A stretch of 64,000 nucleotides of DNA from Streptomyces alanosinicus (GTDB lineage: Bacteria; Actinomycetota; Actinomycetes; Streptomycetales; Streptomycetaceae), in contig NZ_BMVG01000008.1 in NCBI RefSeq assembly GCF_014650595.1, positions 1 through 64,000 on the forward strand, in the 5' to 3' direction. The notes under the pieces were generated by a model. The model made no database searches, was not told the DNA's origin, and was given only the letters and a program-made list of their open reading frames with translations. Positions 16,861 through 26,167 of this stretch are shown one piece after another. Position 1 is the stretch's first letter. Each line of letters begins with the position of its first letter. Made by a program: the position numbers and the translations under genes.

Positions 16861-17340
16861 ATGATCGGCGACTGGCGGACGGATCGGATCGGGGCTGCTC
16901 TGCGCGGGGAGAACCCGACGGTGTTGCGGCGGCTCGAATCGGGATTCGCGGTGATCGGCGACGTTCAGTTCCTGCCGGGCTACTCGGTTCTCCTGGTGGA
17001 CGAACCCGATGTTCAACGGCTGTCCGACCTACCGAAGAAGAAACGGCTGGCGTTTCTGTCCGAAATGGACCAGCTCGGAGAGGCAGTCGAGCGGGCCTGC
17101 CGAGGTCTGGACCCCGATTTTCGCCGGGTCAACCTGGAGATTCTCGGCAACACGGACCCGTTCCTGCACGCCCATGTCTGGCCGCGCTATGCCTGGGAAT
17201 CCGCCGAGCTGGCCGGCAAGCCGGTGTGGCTGTATCCGCCGGACCGTTGGGGCGACGAGCGTTTCAGGCTCGGTCCGCGGCATGACGGACTGCGGGATGC
17301 GATCGGTCGCGAACTGGATCGGTTGCGTTCGGTGATCTGA
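16861..17340 (+). CDS. HIT-like nucleotide hydrolase/transferase family protein
   Basis: 159-residue protein with a HIT-type core. NLEILGNTDPFLHAHVWPRY has the conserved Asn and an HxH pair (LHAHVWP), similar to diadenosine tetraphosphate hydrolase relatives in actinomycetes. The full HxHxHxx triad is not complete, so the catalytic assignment is tentative. GFAVIGDVQFLPGYSVLLV matches the substrate-binding sheet before it. It sits 9 bp after the zinc dehydrogenase and likely shares its transcript. Confidence 0.7.
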   Translation: MIGDWRTDRIGAALRGENPTVLRRLESGFAVIGDVQFLPGYSVLLVDEPDVQRLSDLPKKKRLAFLSEMDQLGEAVERACRGLDPDFRRVNLEILGNTDPFLHAHVWPRYAWESAELAGKPVWLYPPDRWGDERFRLGPRHDGLRDAIGRELDRLRSVI

Positions 17341-17468
17341 GGACGGCGGGTCCGCCGAGAGTTCGTCGTGGCGCGATCTGGAGCGCATGAATGATGTCGC
17401 CGCTGGGCAAGATCGTTCTCACATATCCGAACTATCCGGGTCAGACCATGCCATGGTGGACCGCATGG

Positions 17469-17493
17469 CCGGCCCGCCGTCCCGTCGGGCCGG
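17469..17493 (+). terminator. Hairpin after the HIT gene
   Basis: CCGGCCCG (17469-17476) and CGGGCCGG (17486-17493) pair as an 8-bp GC stem with a 9-base loop, between the HIT gene and the exported protein gene. Confidence 0.45.
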
Positions 17494-17545
17494 ACAACCG
17501 CCGTGCCTCTCCCTCCCTCTACATCTGTGAACGAGAGGGGGCGCC

Positions 17546-18712
17546 ATGAAGAAGGCGAACTGGCAGCGTGTGATGGCCGTCGGCGTGTGCGGTGGAGTGC
17601 TGACGTGCGGGGGCGCGGTGCAGCCGGCCGCGGCCGACGACACACCCCCGAGGATCACTCAGGCATTCGCGGACCCGCGTCCCGGAGAAGCCATCGGTAT
17701 CGCTCTCCTCAACTACAAACGGGCCCCCGGCGTGCACCTGGTGGCCGAATCGCCGGTCTTCGCGGCCCCGATCCGGATGGACGATCCCGCGGCGGCCACC
17801 GCCGGGTACGGCGTCAAGGCGCCCATCCCGGCCTCGGCCCGGCCCGGATCGTATCCGCTCGTCGTCAAGGCCGGGGCGAAGGTCGTGGCCCGGGACACCA
17901 TCCACGTCCAGCCGCAGAAGCGGCCGTCCGTCGAAGTGGACGAGGACGGCACGCAGCGGCCGGGCACCAAGGTCAACGTGTTCTTCGACGACCTGTACCC
18001 CGGAGAGACCGGCACGTCCTTCACGGCCCGCTCCACGGCGTTCGCCGCGCCGGTCCGCCTTGTGCACGACAAGAAGTCCTGGGACAACACCCGCATCTTC
18101 AATGCCTTTGACGTGCCGCTGCCCCACACGCTCCATGACGGGACCTACACGGTGTGGGTCACCGATGCACACGGGGCGCGGAAAGCCGAAACCCGGCTGG
18201 AAGTCCGTTCGGCCCGTCCCGGCGACGACGACTATCTCGGCAGGACCGACGGCCCCGCGCTCTTCAAGGGATCGGAGCACCTGTTCGACGCCCGGGCCAA
18301 GGGCGTCACGGTCGCCGCGGGCAGGACGGTGTACGTCAGATGGCAGGACGCGTACCCGGACCCCGGGGAGGAGGAGCGGATGACCGCGACGTCCCCGGCG
18401 TTCCAGGCCCCGGCCAAGCTGACGTTCGACCTCCCCAAGGGTCATGAGGGGGACGACCCGGTCTTCTGGGGCCCCGCGCGGATCAAGCCCGGTCTCAAGC
18501 CGGGTTCGTATCCCGTCACCGTCGTCAGCCACCGTGGGCGGGTGCGGAAGACCGGCTTTCTGACCGTCACCCAGGACCCCTCCCGCGACGACGGTCAGGG
18601 CGGAATACCGACCGCCGTCTGGGCGGGCGGCGCCGCCGGAGCCTTCGTTCTGGGCGCCGCCGCGGTGCTGCTGGTCCGCAGCCGCAACCGCAGGCGGGGA
18701 TCCACGGCCTGA
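17546..18712 (+). CDS. Exported, membrane-anchored protein with three repeated Ig-like domains
   Basis: 388 residues. Signal peptide at 1-30 (MKKANWQRVMAVGV...QPAAADD), then three related beta-rich units, then a single helix near 353-375 (WAGGAAGAFVLGAAAVLLV) followed by RSRNRRR, which gives an outside-facing protein with a short cytoplasmic tail. The units share the pattern SPVF/STAF/SPAF + xAPxxL followed later by PGSYP or DGTYT: SPVFAAPIRM with RPGSYPLVV, STAFAAPVRL with DGTYTVWV, SPAFQAPAKL with KPGSYPVTV. The two inner copies also share DLYPGE and DAYPDPGE. The function is not known; the repeats suggest a surface-exposed binding or structural role. The gene is monocistronic. Confidence 0.8.
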   Translation: MKKANWQRVMAVGVCGGVLTCGGAVQPAAADDTPPRITQAFADPRPGEAIGIALLNYKRAPGVHLVAESPVFAAPIRMDDPAAATAGYGVKAPIPASARPGSYPLVVKAGAKVVARDTIHVQPQKRPSVEVDEDGTQRPGTKVNVFFDDLYPGETGTSFTARSTAFAAPVRLVHDKKSWDNTRIFNAFDVPLPHTLHDGTYTVWVTDAHGARKAETRLEVRSARPGDDDYLGRTDGPALFKGSEHLFDARAKGVTVAAGRTVYVRWQDAYPDPGEEERMTATSPAFQAPAKLTFDLPKGHEGDDPVFWGPARIKPGLKPGSYPVTVVSHRGRVRKTGFLTVTQDPSRDDGQGGIPTAVWAGGAAGAFVLGAAAVLLVRSRNRRRGSTA

Positions 18713-18865
18713 CCCGGCGACCGGGTCCGCACCGTAGGCCGTGGATCGGCCTGTCGCAAATCCCCGCGGCGAATCCGTGACCGGGGAATCATCCGGTCCG
18801 GGCAGCGGTACGGTGTGCCCCTGACAGTCAACGGGCCCATGGCCTGTGATCCCAAGGGGAGTTCT

Positions 18866-20203
18866 ATGCACCACCGCAGACCGCGCCACCACCGCAGACT
18901 CATATCCCGCGTGGTGGGTACCGCAGGTGTGCTGGCCGTCGCCCTCGGTGCCGGCGTGACGCCGGCGCTGGCCGCCGGGAAGACGTCCCACAAGCCGGCG
19001 GCCACCGGACCGTCGCCCGACCAGCCGGACGCGCCCTGGGCGCCGGAGCACGACAGCACTCCCCCGCAGCAGGCCGCCCACCCGGCGGCCCCGTTCAGCC
19101 GTGGCCGTAGCGACGGTCTCCAGCTCACGCTCCCCGCGCCGACCGGCCCCTACAAGGTCGGTACTTTCAGCCAGCATCTCGTCGACAAGTCGCGCACGGA
19201 CCCCTACGTGCCCGGCAATCAGGCGCGCGAGCTGATGGTGACGTACTGGTACCCGGCGTCCGCCACGTCCGGGCACGCGTCGGTCCCGTGGATGCCGTCG
19301 GGCTCGGGGGCTCACTTCCTCGCCTCCCGCGGTCTGTCGCCGCAGCAGGTCACCCTGCCCCAGACCGCCGGCCACCTCCTCGCCCCGGTCGACACCGAGC
19401 TCGGCAAGCTGCCCGTCCTCCTGTACTCGACCGGGCTGCACTCGGACCGTGCGATGGGCACCGTGCTCGCCCAGGACCTCGCCAGCCGCGGCTACCTCGT
19501 CGTCACGGTCGACCACACCCACGACGCCAACGAGGTTCAGTTCCCGAGCGGGCGCGTCGAGGTCAACACCATGCCGGCCGGCTCGCACTCCTCGGACACC
19601 CTCAATGTGCGCGCCGCCGACATCCGCTTCGTCATCGACCAGCTCGGCACCATCTCCAAGGGCGGCAACCCGGACGTCGATCACGCCAAGCTCCCCAGCG
19701 GTCTGTCGAAGGCCGTGGACACGACCCGCATCGGCATGTTCGGCTGGTCGCTGGGCGGCGCCGCGGTCGACACCGCCATGCAGCTCGACCGTCGCATCGA
19801 CGCCGGCGCCGACCTGGACGGCCAGTTCTTCGGCTCCGCGCCGGGCAAGGACCTGGACCGCCCGTTCATGCTCTTCAGCTCCGGCACGCACAACCGCAAC
19901 AACGACTCGTCGTGGCGCAAGCTGTGGCCCCATCTGAAGGGCTACCGGGTCGACATCCAGCTGCACGGCGCGGCGCACCTGTCGTTCAGCGACAACGAGG
20001 TGATGGTGCCGCAGGAGGCGAATCTGCTCGGGCTCTCCCAGGCCCAGCTGCAGCAGCAGTTCGGCACGATCGACCCCGAGCGGGCGGTCAAGATCCAGCG
20101 CGAGTACCTCGCCGCCTACTTCGACCAGGTGCTGCGTCACAAGCACAGCACCCTGCTGGACGGCCCCGCCAAGAGCTACCCGGAGATCTCGTTCGTCCGC
20201 TGA
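18866..20203 (+). CDS. Exported alpha/beta hydrolase, PAF-acetylhydrolase/lipase-like
   Basis: 445 residues. A twin-arginine-like basic start (HHRRPRHHRRL) and a hydrophobic core ending ALAAG form the signal peptide. The nucleophile elbow is GWSLGG (residues about 293-298), with TYWYPAS and LYSTGLHSDRAM earlier as in platelet-activating-factor acetylhydrolase-type proteins. A late HLSFSD supplies a candidate catalytic His. ATG 18866 is chosen over the in-frame GTG 18815 because AAGGGGAG stands at 18854-18861. It ends before a strong terminator. Substrate probably an ester lipid; not provable here. Confidence 0.82.
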   Translation: MHHRRPRHHRRLISRVVGTAGVLAVALGAGVTPALAAGKTSHKPAATGPSPDQPDAPWAPEHDSTPPQQAAHPAAPFSRGRSDGLQLTLPAPTGPYKVGTFSQHLVDKSRTDPYVPGNQARELMVTYWYPASATSGHASVPWMPSGSGAHFLASRGLSPQQVTLPQTAGHLLAPVDTELGKLPVLLYSTGLHSDRAMGTVLAQDLASRGYLVVTVDHTHDANEVQFPSGRVEVNTMPAGSHSSDTLNVRAADIRFVIDQLGTISKGGNPDVDHAKLPSGLSKAVDTTRIGMFGWSLGGAAVDTAMQLDRRIDAGADLDGQFFGSAPGKDLDRPFMLFSSGTHNRNNDSSWRKLWPHLKGYRVDIQLHGAAHLSFSDNEVMVPQEANLLGLSQAQLQQQFGTIDPERAVKIQREYLAAYFDQVLRHKHSTLLDGPAKSYPEISFVR

Positions 20204-20283
20204 ACGGACTCCCCCAGGCGGGAGCCCCACGTGGGACACGCCTCGGGCCGTTGAGCGCGTTCGACCGGATCGCCGTATGAACA

Positions 20284-20309
20284 GCTGGCTCAGGTTCTCC
20301 TGAGCCAGC
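20284..20309 (+). terminator. Strong 11-bp terminator hairpin
   Basis: GCTGGCTCAGG-TTCT-CCTGAGCCAGC: perfect 11-bp stem and 4-base loop, with a TTTT run at 20320-20323. It lies 80 bp after the hydrolase stop. Confidence 0.8.
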
Positions 20310-20744
20310 CGCCGCACCGTTTTCTAGCAGCAGGACAGAAGGAGGTAAGTGTGATGGTTGTGTGATCCCGTGCGGCTAAAGTGTGCACTTGCCGAACATT
20401 CGAGCGCTCGCCGCCGGTTGAGAGAGGATCCGCTGCCCTGCCCACCGCTTTCCGGACGCCGCGCCACATCGCCCCCTCAGCCCCACCGTCAGGCCGCGGT
20501 GACCATCACCCGCGGCACGTCCCCGCCGGCCATGGCCGTTGAGTACGACGCCGTGAGCGGGGACCTCGACCGCCGGGTACGCCCCGCGTTCCGGCCCAGC
20601 CGTTCCGCCGCCGAGAGCACGACCAGCGAGGGTCTGCCGGGCGGGGCGGCGCAGCACGGCACGCAGCTGCCGCGCCCTCGGCTTCCGGACGGCCCGCCGT
20701 CCGTGAACCACCGCTCCGCCTCCCACTGATCCAAGGACCTTCGC
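20310..20744. other. Long leader/intergenic region before the GT39 gene
   Basis: No convincing gene. A plus-strand frame (20358-20729) and overlapping minus-strand frames are open but have the amino acid bias of shadow frames. The AT-richer stretch 20320-20400 may hold the GT39 promoter, leaving an untranslated leader of over 300 bases. Confidence 0.35.
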
Positions 20745-22649
20745 ATGGCCACCCTCCCCACCGCCCAGAGCACCGGCTCGCACGGCCGCCGCCGGTCATC
20801 GCAGCGCCCAGACGAGCAGCCTGAGGCCCCGGCGCCCTGGGAACGGCCGGCGCTGGCCGCGGTGCTGGTCGTGGCCGCGGTGCTGTACGCCTGGGGCATG
20901 GGGAGCGCCGCGATCCACCCCTACTACAGTTCGGCGATACGGTCGATGTCGACGAGCTGGCAGGCCTTCTTCTTCGGCGGTCTCGACACCAGCGGTTCGA
21001 TCACTCTCGACAAACTGCCCGGCGCCTTCTGGCCCGATGCCGTATCCGTCTGGCTCTTCGGCCCGCACACATGGGCGGCCGCGCTGCCGCAGGTCGTCGA
21101 GGGCGTGCTCACGATATGGCTGCTCCACCGGATCGTACGGGTGTGGGCCGGGCCGTTCGCCGCGCTGATCTCCGCGCTGGTGCTCGCGTTCACCCCGGTC
21201 ACCGTGGTCCTCAACCGGGCCACCATCCCGGACACCGCCCTCACGCTGCTGCTGGTCGCGGCCGCCGGAGCGCTGCAGAAAGCGGTGCGGACCGGGCGGC
21301 TGCTCCCGCTGCTCACCTGTGGCGTCTGGGTCGGGCTCGCCTTCCAGACGAAGATGCTCCAGGCGTGGCTCGTCCTGCCGGTCTTCGCCCTCGTCTACCA
21401 AATCACCGCGAGCGAGGCGCCCTTGCGACGGGCTCTGCGCCTCCTGCTGAGCGGTGCGGTCGCCCTGGCCGTCTCCTGCTCGTGGGCGCTGCTCGCCTGG
21501 ATGACGCCCGCCGCGGACCGCCCGTATGTCGACGGCACGTCCAACAACAATCCCTTCAGCCTGGTCTTCGGCTACAACGGCCTGAGCCGCTTCGGTGACG
21601 ACGACACCGCGCTCGGTGCCGTCGCAGGGACCGCCGCCAGCCGGACCAGCGGAAACACCGGCTGGGGGATGCTGGTCAACCACACCGTCGGCCCGCAGAT
21701 CGCCTGGTTCCTGCCGCTCGCCGTGCTCGTCACCGTGATGGCGCTGGTCTGGCGCGCCCGCGAACCGCGCACCGACGCGCTGCGGGCCGGCTTCCTCCTC
21801 TGGGGCGGCTGGCTGGCCGTGCACGCCGTGGTGTTCAGCGTCTCCAACGGCAACCACCCCTACTACACGGCCGTGCTCGCGCCGGCGATCGCCGCGCTCG
21901 CCGGAGGCGGACTCGCCCTCTTCCGGTCCGCGTACGAGGCAGGCGGTCAGCGGCGGCTGTGGCTCCCGTCGGCCCTGGTGCTGACGGTGGTGTGGGCGCT
22001 CGTACTCGACTGGCCGACCTGGTTCGCCTCCTGGCTGCTGCTGCTCGCCGTCCCCCTCGGTGTGGGCGGCGCGATCGGTCTGTGGGTCAGCCGGTCAGGC
22101 GCCTCCCGCACGATGGTCCAGGGCTCGCTGGCCGCCGGCATCGCGGCCACCCTGCTCGTCCCCGCGGGCTGGGCCGCCGCCGGCCTCGATCCGCTCTACG
22201 CGGGCGCCTCCACGTCACCGACGGCCGGTCCGGTCGGCACCGCGTACCACAAGGCCGTGCACGACCGCTCCGCGCTGCGCCGGGTCGGGCTCGACCAGCC
22301 CAGCACCCGCGACATCGCCCTGCTCGACTACCTGACGGCACACCACCACGGCGAGAAATACCTGCTCGCCACCCAGGCCGCCTATCCCGCGGAACGGCTG
22401 CTGCGCGCCCAGTCCCAGCCGATGCTCGTCATGGGCGGCTTCACCGGCAAGACCCCCTTCCCCAGCGCCGATCAGCTCAGCACCCTGATCACCACGCACC
22501 AGCTCCGCTATGTGCTGCTCACTCCCCTGCGGCCCACCACCCCCGCCACCACCTGGGTGAAGTCCCACTGCACGCGCCTCCGCTCCAAGGACTACGGCTG
22601 GCGCACCAGGGGCAGCTTCGGCCTCTACGACTGCGCCCGACAGCGCTGA
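20745..22649 (+). CDS. GT39-family membrane glycosyltransferase (ArnT/mannosyltransferase-like)
   Basis: 634-residue polytopic protein with about eleven hydrophobic helices. Early loop motifs YYSSAIRSMSTSWQAFFFG and TLDKLPGAFWPDAVSVWLFG give the acidic/loop signature of GT39 proteins in actinomycetes. RATIPDTALTLLL and FQTKMLQAWLVLP continue the pattern. A C-terminal soluble part (residues about 500-634) is exported. It is expected to transfer a sugar from a polyprenyl-phosphate donor to a lipid or protein on the outer face. The following gene encodes a large exported protein 88 bp downstream, a possible acceptor or partner. Confidence 0.85.
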   Translation: MATLPTAQSTGSHGRRRSSQRPDEQPEAPAPWERPALAAVLVVAAVLYAWGMGSAAIHPYYSSAIRSMSTSWQAFFFGGLDTSGSITLDKLPGAFWPDAVSVWLFGPHTWAAALPQVVEGVLTIWLLHRIVRVWAGPFAALISALVLAFTPVTVVLNRATIPDTALTLLLVAAAGALQKAVRTGRLLPLLTCGVWVGLAFQTKMLQAWLVLPVFALVYQITASEAPLRRALRLLLSGAVALAVSCSWALLAWMTPAADRPYVDGTSNNNPFSLVFGYNGLSRFGDDDTALGAVAGTAASRTSGNTGWGMLVNHTVGPQIAWFLPLAVLVTVMALVWRAREPRTDALRAGFLLWGGWLAVHAVVFSVSNGNHPYYTAVLAPAIAALAGGGLALFRSAYEAGGQRRLWLPSALVLTVVWALVLDWPTWFASWLLLLAVPLGVGGAIGLWVSRSGASRTMVQGSLAAGIAATLLVPAGWAAAGLDPLYAGASTSPTAGPVGTAYHKAVHDRSALRRVGLDQPSTRDIALLDYLTAHHHGEKYLLATQAAYPAERLLRAQSQPMLVMGGFTGKTPFPSADQLSTLITTHQLRYVLLTPLRPTTPATTWVKSHCTRLRSKDYGWRTRGSFGLYDCARQR

Positions 22650-22737
22650 GGACCGGCACCGGGCCGAGGACCGACACCGCTCATATAAGATCCACACACT
22701 TTCCTTACGAAGTGTGCAGCCTGTGGGGGGCCGGATC

Positions 22738-25005
22738 GTGAACTCGCATGTCGTCAAAGGGGCTTTCGCGCTCGTGCTGAGCGGGGGTCTGGTGGGGGCT
22801 CTGCCCGCGCTGTCGGCCGAGGCGGCACCCGCGTCGACAGCCGCGGGTGCGGCGTCCGGCGCGCAGACGGGGGCTGCCGAGGTGGCTACCGACCCCGTGC
22901 AGCCCGGCACCTGGGGCGCGTCCACCGAACTCGCCTCCTCCGCCCGGCATGACGTCCTGAGCCTGCAGGCCCGCGCCGACGGCGCCCTCGTCGTCCTGCG
23001 CAACCAGCCGCAGGATCCCGCACAGTCCATGGAGGTCCGCCGGCTCACCATCCAGGTCCGCCCGGCCGGCAGCACCACCTGGGCCGCGCCGCAGACGCTG
23101 TCCACCGCCTCCGACTACATCCACGGCTCCAGCACCCTCGCCGCGCAGGCCGACGGCTCCTTCGTCGCCTACTGGCGCGAACGCCTCCCGCAGGGCAAGG
23201 TCCTCCTCAAGGCCGCCACCCTGGCCCCCGGTGCCACCCGCTGGTCCGACCCGAGCACCGTCGCCGCCACCGACTGGGTCGACGCCTCTCCCGTGGTTTT
23301 CGGCAGCGCCACCGGCCGGCTCACCGCCGTCTGGGTCACCCAGGTCACGGGCGCACGCGAGCTGCACATGGCCGAGCGGCCGACCCCCGGCAGCGCCTGG
23401 TCCGAGCCCACCGTGTTCGAGACGGTCAAGAGCGACGAAGACGGCGAGTGGACCCTGACCGGATTGTCCGCCACCGTCGACAAGGCGGGCAACGCGGCCA
23501 TCGCGTGGAATCTGGACGACGCCCTCCGTGAGGGCGGCGGAATCCGCGCGACCGGAACCGAGGTCTCGTACCACTCCCGGATCATGGAGCGCAAGGCCGG
23601 CGCGGCCACCTGGGGCGAGCCGGAGGACCTGACCCCGCTCGCCGGCACCCGTCCCGGCGCCCTCCGCCTGGACGCGGACCCGGCCGGCGGCCTCACCATG
23701 CTGTGGGCGAGCGCCGGCAACGGACCGCTCCGCTTCGCCCGCAAGAGCGCTCCCGGCCAGGCGTGGACCGCCCCCGAGGAGACACCGCTCACCGGCTGGT
23801 ACGCCCCTTACGGCCTGCCCCGTCCGCTGACCGCCCCGAACGGTGATGTCACCCTCGTCGACAACACCGGCAACGCGGTGATCTCCACCACCCGCTCCGC
23901 TCGCACCGGACTGTGGGGCGCCGTCGAACAGGCCGACGACCGGCGTCCCATCGGCACGTCCCACGCGTCCGTCAGCTCCGGCATCGCCTCCGACGGCACC
24001 GTGCACGCGGGCTGGACCGTGTCCCTCGGCAACGGCTCGTACCGGTTCGTCTCCGCCTTCCGCACCCGTGGCGGCTGGTCGGCCCCCACGACGCTGGCCG
24101 ACGGCACCGGCAACCACACCGTCTCCGGCGCCCTCACGGTCACGGGCACCCGCCCCACCGCTCTCTGGTACGACAGCGACGCCGGCGGCGGCCCGCTGTA
24201 CGCCGTCAACGGCACCTCCCGCGCACTGCCCGGCGTCCGGGACTACGGCGACGACCGCCGCGCCGACGTGCTGTCCCTGACCGGCACCACCCTGGCCCGC
24301 TACGACGGCGACGCCGCGGGCCACCTCGCCAAGGGCTCGGTGCACAGCGGCGCGATGACCACCGACTGGCCCGCCGGCACCCGGTTCACGGGCTTCGGCG
24401 ACCTCAACGGGGACCGTGTCAACGACGTCCTCGCCGTGCTGCCCACGGGCGAGGCCCGGATGTACGAGACCCCGGCGGGCCGGCTGCCCGTCCCGACGTC
24501 GCCGTACCGGAAGATCAGCGCCGACTGGCGCGGCTACAACGTCCTCACCGCCCCCGGCGACCTGACCGGCGACGGCCGCGCCGACCTGCTGGCCCGCTCC
24601 GCCGCGACCGGTGACGTCTATCTGTACGCGGGCAACGGCAGCGCCGGGTTCGCGCCGCGGGTCAGGATCCGGTCCGGCTGGAAGGGGTACACCCGGGTGA
24701 TCGGCGCCGGGGACCTGGGCGGCGACGGGCGTGGGGACGTGCTGGCCCTCGACGGCTCCGGCGAGCTGTGGCGGTACAACGGCACCGGCACCGGCAAGCT
24801 CGCCGACCGTGTCCTGGTCTTCCGGGACTGGGGCAAGACCTACCGTCAGGTGCTCGGTGCCGGCGATCTGAACGGCGACGGCAAGGCCGATCTGCTCTCG
24901 GTCGACTCCGACGGGGTGGCCTGGCTCAACCCGGGCACCGGCCATGGCACGTTCGGCGGCCGGGTCCGCGTCGGCTCGGGCTGGAGCGGCCGTACCCTCT
25001 CCTGA
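22738..25005 (+). CDS. Large exported protein with C-terminal FG-GAP/VCBS repeats
   Basis: 755 residues. Signal peptide about 1-32 (VNSHVVKGAFALVLSGGLVG...SAEAAPA). Residues about 50-500 are Trp-rich beta repeats (TWAAPQTL, RWSDPSTV, AWSEPTVF, TWGEPEDL, AWTAPEET), as in propeller-like sheets. Residues about 500-755 hold at least four FG-GAP/VCBS units, each with a calcium-binding-like DxNxDxxxD loop: GDLNGDRVNDVL, GDLTGDGRADLL, GDLGGDGRGDVL and GDLNGDGKADLL. GTG 22738 is used because a signal peptide begins there. Such proteins are common in streptomycetes with no assigned function. It ends at a 15-bp terminator hairpin. Confidence 0.82.
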   Translation: MNSHVVKGAFALVLSGGLVGALPALSAEAAPASTAAGAASGAQTGAAEVATDPVQPGTWGASTELASSARHDVLSLQARADGALVVLRNQPQDPAQSMEVRRLTIQVRPAGSTTWAAPQTLSTASDYIHGSSTLAAQADGSFVAYWRERLPQGKVLLKAATLAPGATRWSDPSTVAATDWVDASPVVFGSATGRLTAVWVTQVTGARELHMAERPTPGSAWSEPTVFETVKSDEDGEWTLTGLSATVDKAGNAAIAWNLDDALREGGGIRATGTEVSYHSRIMERKAGAATWGEPEDLTPLAGTRPGALRLDADPAGGLTMLWASAGNGPLRFARKSAPGQAWTAPEETPLTGWYAPYGLPRPLTAPNGDVTLVDNTGNAVISTTRSARTGLWGAVEQADDRRPIGTSHASVSSGIASDGTVHAGWTVSLGNGSYRFVSAFRTRGGWSAPTTLADGTGNHTVSGALTVTGTRPTALWYDSDAGGGPLYAVNGTSRALPGVRDYGDDRRADVLSLTGTTLARYDGDAAGHLAKGSVHSGAMTTDWPAGTRFTGFGDLNGDRVNDVLAVLPTGEARMYETPAGRLPVPTSPYRKISADWRGYNVLTAPGDLTGDGRADLLARSAATGDVYLYAGNGSAGFAPRVRIRSGWKGYTRVIGAGDLGGDGRGDVLALDGSGELWRYNGTGTGKLADRVLVFRDWGKTYRQVLGAGDLNGDGKADLLSVDSDGVAWLNPGTGHGTFGGRVRVGSGWSGRTLS

Positions 25006-25034
25006 CCGGGCGCGCCCTCCCACAGAGGTGAACA

Positions 25035-25076
25035 GCGGTGTCCGTCGAGACTCGGCCGAGGCTCGACGGACACCGC
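25035..25076. terminator. Bidirectional 15-bp terminator hairpin
   Basis: GCGGTGTCCGTCGAG (25035-25049) and CTCGACGGACACCGC (25062-25076) are exact complements around a 12-base loop, placed between the convergent FG-GAP gene and the P450 pseudogene. Confidence 0.85.
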
Positions 25077-25079
25077 CGG

Positions 25080-26103
25080 CTACCAGGTGACCGGCAGTTC
25101 GTGGACGCCGTAGATCACCGCGTCGTACTTGAAGGGGATCCGCTCCGTGTCGACGGCCGCCCTCAGGGCCGGGATCCGGCGGAAGAGGGTGGGACAGATG
25201 ACCTGGAGTTCCATCCGGGCAAGCGGCTGACCGACGCGGTGGTGGGTGCCGGCGCCGAAGGCCAGGTGGGGGCGGGCGTTGCGGGTGATGTCGAAGGTGT
25301 CGGGGTCGGGGAAGACCTGGGGGTCCCGGTTGGCGAGTTCGCTGAGCAGGATGACACCGTCGCCCGCGCGGATGGTCTCACCGGCGATCTCGATGTCCTC
25401 CAGCGCCGTGCGGCGCCGTCCGAGGTGCACGATCGACAGATAGCGCAGCAGTTCCTCGACGGCGTCGGCGACCACCTGGGGATCGTCGGCGTCGCGGATC
25501 GCGGCGAGTTGCTCCGGGTGCTCCAGCAGCAGGAGGGTACCCAGAGTGATCATGTTGGCGGTGGTCTCGTGTCCGCCGAGGTGCAGCAGCACGCCCATGG
25601 TATCGGGGTCACGGCGGGTCAGTTCACCGGCTTCGACGCGTGCGGCCAGGGCGGACAGGAGGTCGTCGCCGGGATCCGTGAGCTTCCCCGCGACCGGTTT
25701 GTCGAGGTATTCGGTGAGGGCCAGGTGGGCGGTGTGCCGTGCCTCGGCGTCGGCGGTGGCGGAGACGATGGTCTTGCTGTTGGTCAGTTTGATGGTGAAG
25801 ATTCCGCTGACCATGCGGCGCAGCCGGGCGTGCTCCGGATCGTCCATGCCGACGAAGCGCATGTCCGTATGGCCGGTGCCGGCCCTCTGCGGGTCGACGG
25901 GGCTGGGGATGTTTCTTCTGCTCGGCATGGCTGGTGACCACCCAGGGGGTGCTCTCGCCCCAGGACCGGACCCTGCCGACCGGTCCGCGGTCGAAGAGGG
26001 CGCGCATCTCGGGGGCGACGCCGAACGGGCAGCCGGAGGAGCGCGGGTCGGGGAACGGGGGGATGCCGGTGGATTCCGCGCCGGCGTGGGGTGCCGTCGT
26101 CAT
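25080..26103 (-). pseudogene. CYP105-like cytochrome P450 that has lost its heme cysteine
   Basis: The amino part (MTTAPHAGAESTGIPPFPDP...STPWVVTSHAEQ, from 26103) and the main part (from about 25925: MRFVGMDDPEHARLRRMV...) are in different frames. Family members carry about 60 residues between FTIK and HxALTEYLD that are missing here (IFTIKLTNSKT...HLALTEYLD). I-helix LGGHETTANM and K-helix EELLRYL are intact, but the heme loop reads FGAGTHHRVGQPLAR: the invariant Cys is Arg (codon CGC at 25236-25238, one transition from TGC). A frameshift, a deletion and loss of the heme ligand together make it non-functional. It is the last gene of a ferredoxin/reductase operon. Confidence 0.88.
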
Positions 26104-26167
26104 GATGGTCCTTCGCTGGTCGGGCGTGGGGGGGGGGAGCAGGGGCTTCTGCCGGGGGCTGTCCGGG

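Noticed and set aside
17519..20317. Open minus-strand frame of over 900 codons
   Set aside because: Antisense to two genes with clear signal peptides and catalytic motifs; its composition is that of a shadow.
20358..20729. Small plus-strand gene upstream of GT39
   Set aside because: No recognisable motif, shadow-like composition and no good ribosome site; overlapping minus-strand frames are equally open.
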